A stretch of DNA of 64,000 nt from Lutibacter profundi. GTDB lineage: Bacteria; Bacteroidota; Bacteroidia; Flavobacteriales; Flavobacteriaceae. The position numbers and the translations under genes were made by a program. The notes beneath the pieces were generated by a model that was not told where the DNA came from, did not search any database, and saw only the letters and a list, made by a program, of their open reading frames with translations. Below, piece after piece: positions 44,533 through 54,747 of the stretch; the stretch's first letter is position 1, and every line of letters begins with the position of its first letter. Location: NCBI RefSeq assembly GCF_001543325.1, contig NZ_CP013355.1, positions 1,208,001 to 1,272,000 of the forward strand. The letters run 5' to 3'.

Positions 44533-46263
44533 ATGTTTGAAATTTCCCAATTAAAGGAGAAAACTCTTGTAGAGTTACAAGAAATCGCAAAAACTATTGG
44601 AGCTAAGAAGTTTAGTCAATTAAAAAAACTAGACTTAGTTTATTTAATACTTGACATTCAAGCCTCAACCCCAGCAAAAGTCATTAAAAATACACCTTCA
44701 TCTAATGATGGTAAACCAAGACGAAGAAGAATTCAAAAAAAACCAAATGTTGCTAAAGTCAACAAGGTAACTGATAAAGATAATGCCCAAAAAGAACTTG
44801 CTTTAGAGGTTAATAAGGTAGAAGAACCTACAAAAAAAAGACCTGAACAAAAAAGAGAGGTGAAGGAACCTCAAAAAACAAATACGAAACAGCCTATTGT
44901 TAAACGTGAGGTTAAAAAACCTGAAAACAATACTACTCCTGTAGTTGATCAAACAAATCAACAAGAGAAAAAAGACCAAAAGGAAACTACTATCCAGCAG
45001 CATAACAAACCCAAACAACAAAATCATCCTAAGCAGGTAAATCATCCTAAACAAGTAAATCACCCTAAACAACAAAGACCAAATAATAGAGATAACAAAG
45101 GTCAACGTATTAATAATGGGAATAGATACAGGGATCCTGATTATGAATTTGATGGTATTATAGAAAGTGAAGGGGTTTTAGAAATGATGCCTGATGGTTA
45201 TGGTTTTTTACGCTCTTCAGATTATAACTATTTATCTTCACCCGATGATATTTATTTATCTCAATCTCAAGTAAAATTATTTGGTTTAAAAACTGGTGAT
45301 ACAGTAAAAGGTGTAGTTAGACCTCCTAAAGAAGGGGAAAAATATTTTCCATTAATCCGTGTATCAAAAATTAATGGATTAAATCCTAATGTTGTTAGAG
45401 ATCGTGTTTCATTTGAACATTTAACACCTCTATTCCCTGAAGAAAAATTTAATTTAGCTGGTAAATCTAGTACTTTATCAACACGAATTATTGATTTGTT
45501 TTCTCCAATAGGAAAAGGACAGAGAGGAATGATTGTTTCCCAACCAAAAACTGGTAAAACAATGTTACTTAAAGATATTGCAAATTCAATCGCTGCAAAT
45601 CATCCTGATGTTTATCAAATTATTTTATTGATTGATGAAAGACCAGAGGAAGTAACTGATATGCAACGAAGTGTTAGAGGTGAAGTTGTTGCTTCAACCT
45701 TTGATGAGCCTGCAGACAAACACGTAAGAGTTGCCAATATTGTTTTAGAAAAAGCAAAACGCTTAGTTGAATGTGGACATGACGTTGTTATATTATTAGA
45801 TTCAATAACACGTTTAGCAAGAGCTTACAATACTGTAGCTCCTGCTTCAGGTAAAATTTTATCTGGTGGTATTGATGCTAATGCTTTACACAAACCAAAA
45901 CGTTTTTTTGGTGCAGCTCGTAACATTGAAAATGGAGGTTCTCTAACAATTATTGCTACTGCATTAACTGAAACTGGCTCAAAAATGGATGAAGTGATTT
46001 TTGAAGAATTTAAAGGAACAGGTAATATGGAACTTCAATTAGAAAGAAATATTTCTAACCGTAGAATCTACCCAGCCATTGATCTTGTTAAATCTAGCAC
46101 TCGTAGAGATGATTTACTGTTAGATTCTAAAACTGTTAAACGTATGTGGGTACTACGAAAATACTTAGCTGATATGAACCCTGTTGAAGCAATGGAGTTT
46201 ATTAAAGATAAAATACAGTTTTCAACTTCAAATGAAGAGTTTCTAATTTCAATGAACGGATAA
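44533..46263 (+). CDS. rho: Transcription termination factor Rho
   Basis: 576 residues, well over the 420 of E. coli Rho. An N-terminal helical domain (about 1-40) is followed by a polar, Lys/Gln/Asn/Pro-rich insertion (about 50-205) that includes three tandem NHPKQ units. Then come the cold-shock-like RNA-binding domain ([16 protein letters not shown]), P-loop SQPKTGKTM, Walker B/Glu region [14 protein letters not shown]-loop and R-loop. Long disordered insertions are known from Bacteroidota Rho. It is the ring helicase that ends untranslated transcripts. It stands alone with its own promoter and strong terminator. Confidence 0.97.
   Translation: MFEISQLKEKTLVELQEIAKTIGAKKFSQLKKLDLVYLILDIQASTPAKVIKNTPSSNDGKPRRRRIQKKPNVAKVNKVTDKDNAQKELALEVNKVEEPTKKRPEQKREVKEPQKTNTKQPIVKREVKKPENNTTPVVDQTNQQEKKDQKETTIQQHNKPKQQNHPKQVNHPKQVNHPKQQRPNNRDNKGQRINNGNRYRDPDYEFDGIIESEGVLEMMPDGYGFLRSSDYNYLSSPDDIYLSQSQVKLFGLKTGDTVKGVVRPPKEGEKYFPLIRVSKINGLNPNVVRDRVSFEHLTPLFPEEKFNLAGKSSTLSTRIIDLFSPIGKGQRGMIVSQPKTGKTMLLKDIANSIAANHPDVYQIILLIDERPEEVTDMQRSVRGEVVASTFDEPADKHVRVANIVLEKAKRLVECGHDVVILLDSITRLARAYNTVAPASGKILSGGIDANALHKPKRFFGAARNIENGGSLTIIATALTETGSKMDEVIFEEFKGTGNMELQLERNISNRRIYPAIDLVKSSTRRDDLLLDSKTVKRMWVLRKYLADMNPVEAMEFIKDKIQFSTSNEEFLISMNG
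45022..45075 (+). repeat. In-frame 18-bp tandem repeat in rho (three units)
   Basis: Three units of AATCATCCTAAgCAggTA-type sequence at 45022-45039, 45040-45057 and 45058-45075 encode [12 protein letters not shown] and NHPKQQ within the disordered N-terminal insertion of Rho. Copy number can change without breaking the frame. Confidence 0.85.
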
Positions 46264-46292
46264 AATTATTCTCAAACTCCAAATTATTCTAT

Positions 46293-46331
46293 AAAAAAAA
46301 ACCTGTTCATTTTAATGAACAGGTTTTTTTT
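46293..46331. terminator. Bidirectional terminator between rho and the foldase gene
   Basis: Arms ACCTGTTCATT and AATGAACAGGT bordered by A-rich and T-rich runs on both sides, placed between the two converging genes. Confidence 0.9.
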
Positions 46332-46348
46332 ATATATAACTTTTCTTT

Positions 46349-48511
46349 CTAAAAGAATTTACTTCTATTATCAACTACATCAGCTGTTTCTTTTAACACT
46401 TTAAATATTTGATATGTTTTAGCTTTAAGTATATTAGCCTTCCTTTTACTAAAAGTATTATAGTTTTCCAATTTAGTTGGAACTTCTCGTTTTATTACTT
46501 TAACAACAAATACCCCTTTGTCTCCTTCAATTTTATCTGATATTTCATTTATTGGTAGAGTTGACATTGCTCCTACAACAAAAGGCTCATTTCCTACACC
46601 AGAAATTAATGGACTTGCTAAAGTTACTGATGATGCCACGCGTACATTTGTATTACTATTTTTAGCTATCTCATCTAATGTACCTCCATTCATTTTTTCT
46701 TTAATTATAGCTGCTTTTTTCTCTTTTGTTAACTTTGAAAGAACTTCTTGAATAATTGAAGAACTCATAACCAAATCTCCTTCTTCAGTTTTATCACTTA
46801 GCACAACTACAGCATAGCTTCTTTTACCTGTAACTTCAATATCAAAACGTTTTGAATCTCCAGGGTCCCTTTCATCGTTAAAAGCCCAAGTAACTATTTG
46901 TCGTTGAGTACCTATCCCTGGAACGTTTTCATCTAATTCTTTTAAATTAACTGCTAATTGAACTTTATAATCTAATTCTTTTGCTAAATCATCTATATTT
47001 TTACCTTCATCTAAATTGGCAGCTAATGTTTCTGCTTTCTCAAAAATAGTGTTTTCTGTTGCTTCAGAAGGTTCAATTAAACGAGCAAAAGTTGCTAATC
47101 TTACCGCTTTTTTAGGTTTCGTTTGGTCGTTTATTTTAATTATGTGATAACCAAATGCTGTTTCAACAATTTTTATACTTCCTTTTTTATTTTTAAAAAT
47201 AAAATTTGCAAAATCCTTATCAAAACTTGCTGAAAAGGCTTGATCTTTTCTTACCCAACCTATAGATCCTCCTTTTCCTTTTGTTCCGTCAGAATTTATC
47301 TTATCAGCAATCTCAACAAACTTAGACTTGTTGTTTTTTACAATTGCAAAAATACTATCTGCTGTTTTTTTAGCTGCTTCTTTAGTTTTTGTTGAAGTTG
47401 ATCTTGTTGCTCCTTTATAAGGAACTATGATATGACTCGATTTTACAGAATCTGGCAATTGTAAAATTTCAACAATTTTAGATATTTTGTAGTAGCCATT
47501 ATCTTTGTAAGGTCCAACAACATCTCCTAAAGAACCCTCAAAAATTGCTTCCGAAATATTTGCTGGAACTTGGTTTTTAAACTTATAGCTGTTATCTATT
47601 GATAAATCAGATTTGTTATCATTTAAAAACTCTTCATAATTGGTAGTAGTTTTAAACCCTTTTACTTTTACCGTGGTTTTAGCAGCGTTGCTATATTCTT
47701 CTCTATCATTAATAAAACTAGCTACAACATTTTTAATATCTTCTTCATCAGCTTTAGACGGTTCTATATCAAATTTTACATATTTCAAAGTACGTGTAGC
47801 CTCTGATTTGAAAATTTTAGAAGTTTTCTCAATATAATCTTTTATTTCACTTTTTGTAACAGTTACCAAACTATCGGGAACTGATGTGTATGGAACAAAT
47901 ACATATTTTGCGTCTATTTTGGTGTTGTTAAACATATAATCTCTTTCGCCTTCTTTTAACGAAGCTCCAAGACCATCTTTTACCAAAGATGTATAGGCTA
48001 ACCTTTGTAAATTTTGTTTGATACTTTTTTCTGTTGCTAACCAATTAGACCAAGCCTTTGTGTTCCCTGCTTCAGCCTCATCTTTCATATTAGCAATATA
48101 TTCTTTAAGTTTTTCTTGATCAAAAAGATTTATATCATTTTTAAATAGAGGTGAATTTTGAATTTCTGGTAGTGCAATCATTGCATCCCATATGTCTTTC
48201 TCTCCTACTACTATTCCGGCCTTTTCTAGCTCAGATTCAAATATTTTATCACTTAACATGGAATTCCATACAGCATTTACTGCTTGCATTTGAGTTGCTC
48301 TACCTCTGCTTTGTGATCTATAAACTTCAACCTGCCTTGCAAACTCTTCTCTATCTATATTTTCACCGTTAATTTCACCGATTGAATTGACTTTACTTGA
48401 GCTAAAAAAACTTTGAATTGACGATGGATCAAGTACAAATGCAAAAAGTGCTAACCCTACTATTAGGATTAAGAACATTGAACGATCTCTAATTTTTGAT
48501 AAAATTGCCAT
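46349..48511 (-). CDS. PpiD/SurA-like periplasmic peptidyl-prolyl isomerase, membrane anchored
   Basis: 720 residues. One N-terminal membrane helix (MFLILIVGLALFAFVLDPS), a SurA_N-type helical region (GEINGENIDREEFARQVE), a parvulin domain (about 345-460: VKSSHIIVPYKG, GGSIGWVRKD, VETAFGYHIIKI) and a long C-terminal chaperone-like region. It should help fold outer-membrane and secreted proteins at the periplasmic side of the inner membrane. It is the last gene of a run that begins with coaX and includes lptC, but a 121-base gap before it allows its own promoter. Confidence 0.92.
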   Translation of the reverse strand: MAILSKIRDRSMFLILIVGLALFAFVLDPSSIQSFFSSSKVNSIGEINGENIDREEFARQVEVYRSQSRGRATQMQAVNAVWNSMLSDKIFESELEKAGIVVGEKDIWDAMIALPEIQNSPLFKNDINLFDQEKLKEYIANMKDEAEAGNTKAWSNWLATEKSIKQNLQRLAYTSLVKDGLGASLKEGERDYMFNNTKIDAKYVFVPYTSVPDSLVTVTKSEIKDYIEKTSKIFKSEATRTLKYVKFDIEPSKADEEDIKNVVASFINDREEYSNAAKTTVKVKGFKTTTNYEEFLNDNKSDLSIDNSYKFKNQVPANISEAIFEGSLGDVVGPYKDNGYYKISKIVEILQLPDSVKSSHIIVPYKGATRSTSTKTKEAAKKTADSIFAIVKNNKSKFVEIADKINSDGTKGKGGSIGWVRKDQAFSASFDKDFANFIFKNKKGSIKIVETAFGYHIIKINDQTKPKKAVRLATFARLIEPSEATENTIFEKAETLAANLDEGKNIDDLAKELDYKVQLAVNLKELDENVPGIGTQRQIVTWAFNDERDPGDSKRFDIEVTGKRSYAVVVLSDKTEEGDLVMSSSIIQEVLSKLTKEKKAAIIKEKMNGGTLDEIAKNSNTNVRVASSVTLASPLISGVGNEPFVVGAMSTLPINEISDKIEGDKGVFVVKVIKREVPTKLENYNTFSKRKANILKAKTYQIFKVLKETADVVDNRSKFF

Positions 48512-48632
48512 TATATTATTTCTTTTTATTTCTTTTATTACAGTGAGCGAAAATACAATTAAGTATTTAATTATGAAAGTGAAATAATTATAATTAACGG
48601 TAAAAACGAAGTATTTTAACTATTATACATAA

Positions 48633-49898
48633 TTAATCTATTTTGTCTAATATTTTTAGGTAAACTTCCTTTATTTTTGAGGCATCTACCTTTAACATTT
48701 TAAAATATAAATTATCTATTTCTATAATTTCATCTTGTTTTGGAATATCTTCATTATGATAAACTATAAAACCTCCTAAAGTTTCATAGGCTTCATTTTC
48801 TTCTAAATTTAAATTGTAAGTTTCATTAAGATAATCTACTTCCAAACGTGCTGAAAACTCAAATTCTCTATTATTAATTTTATTTTCAAGCAAATTAACC
48901 GTATCGTGTTCATCTATAATTTCCCCAAATAATTCTTCTACAACATCTTCAATGGTAATAATACCTGAAGTTCCTCCAAATTCGTCCAAAACAACTGAAA
49001 TACTTTTCTTCTTTTTTATTAAAATATTTAATACGTCATTTATCATCATACTTTCTGGTACAAAATCTACAGCTAGTATAATTGACCTAATATTTGTAGG
49101 CTTTTTAAATAATTCAAAAGCATGAGCATAACCTAACACATCATCTAATGAGTTATTATACACTAAAATTTTGGAATAACCCGTTTCAATAAATAGTTTT
49201 TTTAAATTTTCAATAGTTTCATTAATATCAACAGCAACAATTTCAGTACGTGGTATCATAATTTCACGTGCTTTAACATTATCGAAGACTAATGCATTTT
49301 GAAAAATTTGAATTTCTGAATCTACTTCATCTTCATTTTTGGTGTTTTCTAACTGCTTCGTAATATAATTCCCTAATTCTTCTTTACTAAACGCAGTTTT
49401 ATTTTTAACTTTAGGAGAGTTAAAAAAAGTTGTTAAAAAATAATCTGAAATAAGTGTAATAAAATCTGATATAAAATGAAAAATAATAAAAAAGAAGTAA
49501 GCTAAAGGCGCAAAAATTAGAAGGGCTTCATTTGCATAGATTCTAAATATTGCTTTCGGTAAAAATTCAGCAGTTACTAAAATTACAATTGTTGAAATTG
49601 TGGTTTGAATTAATAATATTGAAAACTCGTTTAATTGATTTAGTGGTAAAAACTGAAGCAAAAGTTTCCCCATAAAGAAGCTATAAATTACTAAAGTAAT
49701 ATTATTACCAACAAGCATTGTGGTAATAAATTTAGAAGATTTTAACGTTAATTTATTCAATATTTTTGAAGTAAAGCCTTCTTTCTTTTTTTCTATTTCA
49801 ATTTGGAATTTATTTGCTGAAATATATGCTATTTCCATCCCCGAAAAAAAGGCAGAAAGCAATATAGAAATTAATATAACCGCAATTTGAAATTCCAT
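48633..49898 (-). CDS. CNNM/CorC-type protein (hemolysin-related, DUF21-CBS-CorC_HlyC)
   Basis: 421 residues. DUF21/CNNM membrane domain (about 1-185, several helices), a CBS-domain pair (about 200-325, REIMIPRTEIVAVD and LDEFGGTSGIITIEDVVEEL), then the CorC_HlyC domain (about 340-421, EAYETLGGFIVYHNEDIPKQ). Homologues are linked to magnesium or other divalent cation export. The old name hemolysin is misleading. It starts one base before the stop-side neighbour of 62 residues, within the lptC cluster. Confidence 0.93.
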   Translation of the reverse strand: MEFQIAVILISILLSAFFSGMEIAYISANKFQIEIEKKKEGFTSKILNKLTLKSSKFITTMLVGNNITLVIYSFFMGKLLLQFLPLNQLNEFSILLIQTTISTIVILVTAEFLPKAIFRIYANEALLIFAPLAYFFFIIFHFISDFITLISDYFLTTFFNSPKVKNKTAFSKEELGNYITKQLENTKNEDEVDSEIQIFQNALVFDNVKAREIMIPRTEIVAVDINETIENLKKLFIETGYSKILVYNNSLDDVLGYAHAFELFKKPTNIRSIILAVDFVPESMMINDVLNILIKKKKSISVVLDEFGGTSGIITIEDVVEELFGEIIDEHDTVNLLENKINNREFEFSARLEVDYLNETYNLNLEENEAYETLGGFIVYHNEDIPKQDEIIEIDNLYFKMLKVDASKIKEVYLKILDKID

Positions 49899-50087
49899 TT
49901 ATTTTTTATTTCTATTTTCAAATTTTTTTCTAAATCGTTTTCTAAAAAAATACATAAAAATAGCTAAAACAGAAAACAATAATAATAAATACGCTTTTTG
50001 AGTACCCCAATTTATAATGGTTTCAATAATAAATACAATTGCTATAATTAAATAACCATATTCAAATATTTTCCAAATTTTTTGCAT
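49899..50087 (-). CDS. Small conserved-looking membrane protein (62 residues)
   Basis: Two hydrophobic helices (LIIAIVFIIETIINW and YLLLLFSVLAIFMYFF) joined by a short loop, with a strongly basic tail (RKRFRKKFENRNKK), so the C-terminus is cytoplasmic. No known domain. It is packed between lptC (3-base gap) and the CNNM gene (adjacent), which supports a real gene. Confidence 0.75.
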   Translation of the reverse strand: MQKIWKIFEYGYLIIAIVFIIETIINWGTQKAYLLLLFSVLAIFMYFFRKRFRKKFENRNKK

Positions 50088-50090
50088 TTT

Positions 50091-50651
50091 TTAATCTTTA
50101 ATATTAATAATACCACTTTGATTTTTAACCCACCACTTTTTTAAATCTTCAGAAGCTTCAAACCCTGTTCCGCTAATTGTATCAGTTGGTGTATAAAATA
50201 TAAATTTCTCTTCCGTAAAATAATAATGTGTTTTTTGATCCCAATAAATTTGATTTGTTGTTAACTTATTTTTTTGGGCATAATTAATAATTATCACATT
50301 ATTTTCTATCTCAGATACTGCTGTTTTTTTATAACTTTTGGCATAATCTCCTTCAATAGTAACTGAGTCTCCATTTTTTTCAATAGATGTAATTTTTATC
50401 CCTTTTGGAAATTCAGAGTATGGATGAAGGCTTCTATTACTAAAATCAAGCATTAGTGGTGCTCTCATTCTAATATCAATTCTTCCTGAATCTGTATGTC
50501 TTAGGTTTATGTTATATGCCTCTCCAATTGGCAGGTTTTTATCAGCTAAAAAATCTCTCACTTCTTTTGGATCATTTGTACATGAAAAAAACATTGCTAC
50601 TGTTAACACAATAGCAATGTTTATAATTTTATTTACAACTGATTTTGTCAT
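50091..50651 (-). CDS. lptC: LPS export protein LptC
   Basis: 186 residues. N-terminal signal/lipobox-like segment (AMFFSCTNDP), then the LptC beta-jellyroll pattern: an early block with MRAPLMLDF, PKGIKI and SVTIEGDYAKSYKKT, a middle block NQIYWDQKTHYYFTEEKFIF and the ending GTGFEASEDLKKW. It links the LptB2FG ABC transporter to LptA in moving LPS across the periplasm. The other lpt genes are not in the window. Confidence 0.9.
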   Translation of the reverse strand: MTKSVVNKIINIAIVLTVAMFFSCTNDPKEVRDFLADKNLPIGEAYNINLRHTDSGRIDIRMRAPLMLDFSNRSLHPYSEFPKGIKITSIEKNGDSVTIEGDYAKSYKKTAVSEIENNVIIINYAQKNKLTTNQIYWDQKTHYYFTEEKFIFYTPTDTISGTGFEASEDLKKWWVKNQSGIINIKD

Positions 50652-50683
50652 TTGACAAATATATCAATTATACTGTTTTAAAT

Positions 50684-52054
50684 CTAATCTTTTGAACGAA
50701 CTCTCACTGTTTCATTTATCCAACACCCTATTTTATGAGGAGTCCCTGGTTTAACACCAGCCACAAATAAATCTTTTTTAGAAGGCATATTTTCTGAATA
50801 GGCTCTAATATATTTATTAGCTAATCTACTAATACTTGGATCTATAGATTTTGCTTTTACTGCTTTGTTATACGCTGCAACGTATACCATTCTTTTTGAA
50901 ACTACATCTGTTCCACAAGAATTAGCACTTGACGCATACATAGAGGCAATTATTAAATAAGCCTTACCCATAGTTGGTGCATTTTTTAAAGCTCTATACG
51001 CATAGTTTCTAGCTTCACTTTTTCTTCCTTTTTTACTTAAAATTTGGGAAACTTTCAACAAAAATCCTGCTTTTTTGTATGAATCTGTTTCTTCTTCAAT
51101 GGCTTTTTTAAAATAATCCATCGCTTTATTAGTTTCGCCATTTTTTAATAAGAAGCCTGCATAATATACATAGGCACTAGAAGATGGATCTGCTTCAACA
51201 TAAGCCTCAACTAATGTATCATAAAATGGGTCTTCTGTACATTCTTTGTTATACATTCTTGATACGGCTCTTTTCAACCAAATTTTATCATTTTTATTTT
51301 TTTCATAGTTCTTTTTATTTAAAGGAATTAAATTTTCACAAGTTGAAATAGCTGATAATTTAGCATCTAACCCTCCTTCAACAATAGATAAGTTTGTAAG
51401 TATTTGTTGATATATTTTTCTTTTTTTCTTATCTTTAGAACTTAATGTTGTAGAATCTTTAGCGTTAATTGCCTCTATTTTTTTTGAGTATGCTGCTCTT
51501 TTTAATTCTAATCCTTCTCCTACTTCATCATACGTGTCAAAAACTTTTTGAGGGTTATTATCTTTATATTTATTCAAAATAATATCAAAATATTTGTACA
51601 AATTTTTAGGAGACACCTCTGTTGGGTCTTCTTTAAAAGATTTTTCAATCCAACTATACACATCTTCTTCTGATGCTCCCTGTTCAGCCTTAAACGTAGC
51701 AATTTTATCATATATTTTTGCTGCATCTTTAGGGAAATATTTTAACCTTTGGTTATACACTCTCATAACCAAATCGGCAGCAGCAGCTTTCTCACTTTCT
51801 GGAGCATTTTCAAGTTTGTGCTCAGCAATTTTAATACCATACTTATATATGTTAACTGAAAGTTGAGGGCAATTATCCATACACCACATCCAATTTTCAA
51901 AGGCATTATCATATTTTTTAGCTTTAAAATCTCCTTTAAAGAGATTGTATTTCATTAATTTCTCTCTATCTATTTCAGATTGTTCTTGAGAAAACAACAT
52001 TGTTGTTGAAATTAATACAAATAATAAAGCTAAAATTTGTTTCATTTTTTTCAT
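50684..52054 (-). CDS. Exported TPR-repeat protein
   Basis: 456 residues. Signal peptide (LALLFVLISTTMLFSQ) and tetratricopeptide-like helices throughout, best at about 285-390 (SSAYVYYAGFLLKNGETNKA, SEARNYAYRALKNAPTMGKA). The C-terminus is Cys-containing (KIGCWINETVRVRSKD). Periplasmic or outer-membrane scaffold is likely. No specific family named. It sits between the OMP gene and lptC in a same-strand run, so a role in envelope biogenesis is a reasonable guess. Confidence 0.8.
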   Translation of the reverse strand: MKKMKQILALLFVLISTTMLFSQEQSEIDREKLMKYNLFKGDFKAKKYDNAFENWMWCMDNCPQLSVNIYKYGIKIAEHKLENAPESEKAAAADLVMRVYNQRLKYFPKDAAKIYDKIATFKAEQGASEEDVYSWIEKSFKEDPTEVSPKNLYKYFDIILNKYKDNNPQKVFDTYDEVGEGLELKRAAYSKKIEAINAKDSTTLSSKDKKKRKIYQQILTNLSIVEGGLDAKLSAISTCENLIPLNKKNYEKNKNDKIWLKRAVSRMYNKECTEDPFYDTLVEAYVEADPSSSAYVYYAGFLLKNGETNKAMDYFKKAIEEETDSYKKAGFLLKVSQILSKKGRKSEARNYAYRALKNAPTMGKAYLIIASMYASSANSCGTDVVSKRMVYVAAYNKAVKAKSIDPSISRLANKYIRAYSENMPSKKDLFVAGVKPGTPHKIGCWINETVRVRSKD

Positions 52055-52071
52055 CTTCTTATCATTTTTAA

Positions 52072-53355
52072 TTAAAATATTTCTATCTTTTTAAACCACT
52101 TATCATTTAGCGAAAGACTTAATCTAAAGTTGAAATAATTTTCTTGCACTAAACCATCGGTTGTTTTACCTCTTTTACCAAATTCAAATCCAAGATTAAT
52201 ATTTGATAATTGTTGACTCAATGGTAATCCTACTCCAAAAGATATGCCAAAATCATCAACGGCTGTAAAATCTACTCCATTTCCCACAGCATCAACTAAT
52301 AATCCTGTTTTTTCAAATTTCAATCCCGCTCTATATGTAACTCTTTCCCAATAACTTGAAATAGAATTAAATTTGGGGATATAAAATCCTCCAATTGCCA
52401 TTTTACTATATTTATCGTACTTTATTTTTGAATAGCTATTAAAAATACTACCCTGTAATTCTAATGCATTTTGAAAACTATAATCTGCACCTATAAACCA
52501 TTTATACTCTTTTCCAACACCTATTCCTAAACTAGTTTTTACAGGAGATTTTAAATAACCTACACTCTCTACACTTAGTATAGTATCCCGAGGCGATTCA
52601 AATGATGCTATAGATACTGAATATAAATACTCATTTCCTTCTGTATCTATGGTATTACTTAATTCAAAGCTAGCCCCTAAATTTAAATCTACTTTTTTAT
52701 TTAAAGCAGTTTTATATTGAAATCCTACATCTAAAGAATAACCTTTCACATTAGATCGTGTTTCATATTTAGTAGCCAGTGAAGCTCCTTCTTGTTGGTT
52801 AATTATACTATTTTCAATTTTACCAAACACATAGTTTCCTTGCAAACCTACACTAAATCCTTTAAATGCTTTGTAACCAAAGTTTAAAAAAACTCTATTG
52901 GTACCTCCATCACCATTATATAATGTAGCTTCTTTTAAAATATTCTCATTATCAAAAACACTTGAAACTAAAGAGTAGCCAACTGAAGAATTAGGCAACA
53001 ATCCAAAAGACATTCCCGCTTTATCTCCTATTGGGACTCCAAAGGCCAAGTAAGAAAGGTACGTTGTACCCGCTTTTTGCTTATCATTACCATCTTTAGC
53101 ACTCATATTTATATTTTCAAAAGCCAGCGTATAATTTGTAAACGACAAAAAAGCCACAGCTGCTGGATTAGAGAAATTCAAGTGATATGCATCATTAAAA
53201 GCAACTCCAATTCCTCCCATACTCAGCTGTTCAACGGTATTTATATTGTTTTTATCTCCAATTCCAAAAAAAGAATAAGCTGATGTATTATTTTTTTGTG
53301 CAAAACTAAAAACCGAAACAAATAGTGTTATTATTACTATTATTTTTCTTGTCAT
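52072..53355 (-). CDS. Outer-membrane beta-barrel protein, FadL/PorV-like
   Basis: 427 residues. Signal peptide ending VFSFAQ, an N-terminal SAYSFFGIGDKN segment followed by NPAAVAF (as in FadL/PorV-like hatch regions), then alternating amphipathic strands and a C-terminal aromatic strand (NDKWFKKIEIF). It lies between coaX (3-base gap) and the TPR gene (17-base gap). Substrate unknown. Confidence 0.78.
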   Translation of the reverse strand: MTRKIIVIITLFVSVFSFAQKNNTSAYSFFGIGDKNNINTVEQLSMGGIGVAFNDAYHLNFSNPAAVAFLSFTNYTLAFENINMSAKDGNDKQKAGTTYLSYLAFGVPIGDKAGMSFGLLPNSSVGYSLVSSVFDNENILKEATLYNGDGGTNRVFLNFGYKAFKGFSVGLQGNYVFGKIENSIINQQEGASLATKYETRSNVKGYSLDVGFQYKTALNKKVDLNLGASFELSNTIDTEGNEYLYSVSIASFESPRDTILSVESVGYLKSPVKTSLGIGVGKEYKWFIGADYSFQNALELQGSIFNSYSKIKYDKYSKMAIGGFYIPKFNSISSYWERVTYRAGLKFEKTGLLVDAVGNGVDFTAVDDFGISFGVGLPLSQQLSNINLGFEFGKRGKTTDGLVQENYFNFRLSLSLNDKWFKKIEIF

Positions 53356-53358
53356 TTA

Positions 53359-54081
53359 TTATAAATTATAGGTCAAAATTGCGTTTAATCCTTCCAATAA
53401 AAAAATAGGATTGGCAAATATGCTATTTTTTAATCTATTTGCCAAGAGTTTTGTATCACCTCCTGTTAAAACTACTGTTAAATCTTTATTTTTTTTTCTA
53501 TACTGATTAATAAAACTATCGATTTCATTTATAGTACCTTTAACCACTCCTAAATGAATACAAGAATCTGTTGATTGTCCAATTAATTGATTGGTGTATT
53601 TTGGTTCTAAAAGAGGTAAATTTTTTGTGAATTTATTTAAAGATTTATACCTCATTTGTATTCCTGGAGAAATTGCTCCTCCAAAGTAACAACTATTCAT
53701 ATTAATGTAATCATAAGTAATGCATGTACCTGCATCAATTACCAATACATTTTTATTAGAATATAATTTGACGGCTGCAGAAACTAAAGCTACCCTATCC
53801 ATTCCTAAAGTTTTTGGTGTAGAATATTTGTTAATAAACGGAATTTTTGTTTCAGAGGTCAGTTCAATTAAGTTAATTATAGCATGTAGCTTCGAAATTT
53901 GTGTTTTTTTAATGTTACCTACTGATGAAATTATTGCGTTTCTACATTCAAACTTATTTATAAGTTCTACAACTTTAATTACAATATTTTCTTTGGTAAT
54001 ACTTTCAGAGTGAATGAGTTTGCCTTTTTTAAAAACGGCAATTTTAATTCTCGTATTCCCAACGTCTATTATTAAGTTCAT
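53359..54081 (-). CDS. coaX: Type III pantothenate kinase
   Basis: 240 residues. First step of CoA biosynthesis. ASKHA-fold motifs: DVGNTRIKIAVF at the N-terminus, the pantothenate region LGMDRVALVSAAVKLYSNKN, LVIDAGTCITYDYI and GGAISPGIQMRYKSL. CoaX is insensitive to CoA feedback. It heads the coaX-OMP-TPR-lptC run, with tRNA-Phe divergent on the other side. Confidence 0.95.
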   Translation of the reverse strand: MNLIIDVGNTRIKIAVFKKGKLIHSESITKENIVIKVVELINKFECRNAIISSVGNIKKTQISKLHAIINLIELTSETKIPFINKYSTPKTLGMDRVALVSAAVKLYSNKNVLVIDAGTCITYDYINMNSCYFGGAISPGIQMRYKSLNKFTKNLPLLEPKYTNQLIGQSTDSCIHLGVVKGTINEIDSFINQYRKKNKDLTVVLTGGDTKLLANRLKNSIFANPIFLLEGLNAILTYNL

Positions 54082-54130
54082 CCTTATTTATTAAACAGTT
54101 CAAAAATACAACAGATTTTTTTAAAATTGT

Positions 54131-54162
54131 TTTGTTATGTATAAAAAATACATTTATATTTG
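54131..54162 (+). promoter_or_regulatory. tRNA-Phe promoter
   Basis: TTTG (54131-54134), 20 bases, TATATTTG (54155-54162), then the tRNA 16 bases later. Confidence 0.8.
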
Positions 54163-54177
54163 CACCCGCTATGAAAT

Positions 54178-54250
54178 GGTACCTTAGCTCAGTTGGTAGA
54201 GCAAAGGACTGAAAATCCTTGTGTCCCTGGTTCGATTCCTGGAGGTACCA
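54178..54250 (+). tRNA. tRNA-Phe (GAA)
   Basis: 73 bases. Acceptor GGTACCT pairs with AGGTACC. The anticodon arm GGACTGAAAATCC has loop CTGAAAA, anticodon GAA. T-arm CTGGTTCGATTCCTGG. Discriminator A, CCA not encoded. Confidence 0.96.
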
Positions 54251-54251
54251 C

Positions 54252-54282
54252 AAAAAACCCGAACAAATTGTTCGGGTTTTTT
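54252..54282 (+). terminator. Intrinsic terminator of tRNA-Phe
   Basis: AAAAAACCCGAAC and GTTCGGGTTTTTT arms around a short AT loop, two bases after the tRNA. Confidence 0.9.
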
Positions 54283-54306
54283 AGTTAAAAATTATTTTAT
54301 ATTTTG

Positions 54307-54594
54307 CTATAAATCTATTTCTAAATCTACATCATCTATTTTTAGTTCATCTTCTATTTCGGGAGGTAGCACATCTTCCTCTTCATGGCTCTCCATACTA
54401 TCTACCAACTCATCACTTATTTTAACAAGATAAATGGTGCTATCTGTTCTAACCTCTACAGCTTCAACGTACTTACCTTTAGGATTTATAAATTTAATAA
54501 CATCTCTTATCCCATACCCATCTGGAAATTTTTCAACCAGTAAGTCTAAAATTTCAGGAGTTAATTTTTTATAATCTACAATTATTCTGTTCAA
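54307..54594 (-). CDS. Small acidic conserved-looking protein of unknown function
   Basis: 95 residues. The N-terminal half is a compact alpha/beta unit (DYKKLTPEILDLLVEKFPDG, then VEAVEVRTDSTIYLVKI) and the C-terminal third is very acidic (SHEEEDVLPPEIEDELKIDD). I recall similar short proteins in other Flavobacteriaceae but know no function. The acidic tail suggests protein interaction or nucleic-acid mimicry, which is only a guess. It stands alone, convergent with tRNA-Phe. Confidence 0.75.
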   Translation of the reverse strand: MNRIIVDYKKLTPEILDLLVEKFPDGYGIRDVIKFINPKGKYVEAVEVRTDSTIYLVKISDELVDSMESHEEEDVLPPEIEDELKIDDVDLEIDL

Positions 54595-54747
54595 AGCAAA
54601 TTGATTTTAATAAAATATTTCAATCCAAATATATAAAAAAATTTGAATCAAAAGCTATTTAATAATATGAAGTTAATACTTTTTAACCAACTGCTATTTA
54701 GCGTTTTAAATAAAGTGAAAATTAGAATACGTTGTTAATCATTAAAA

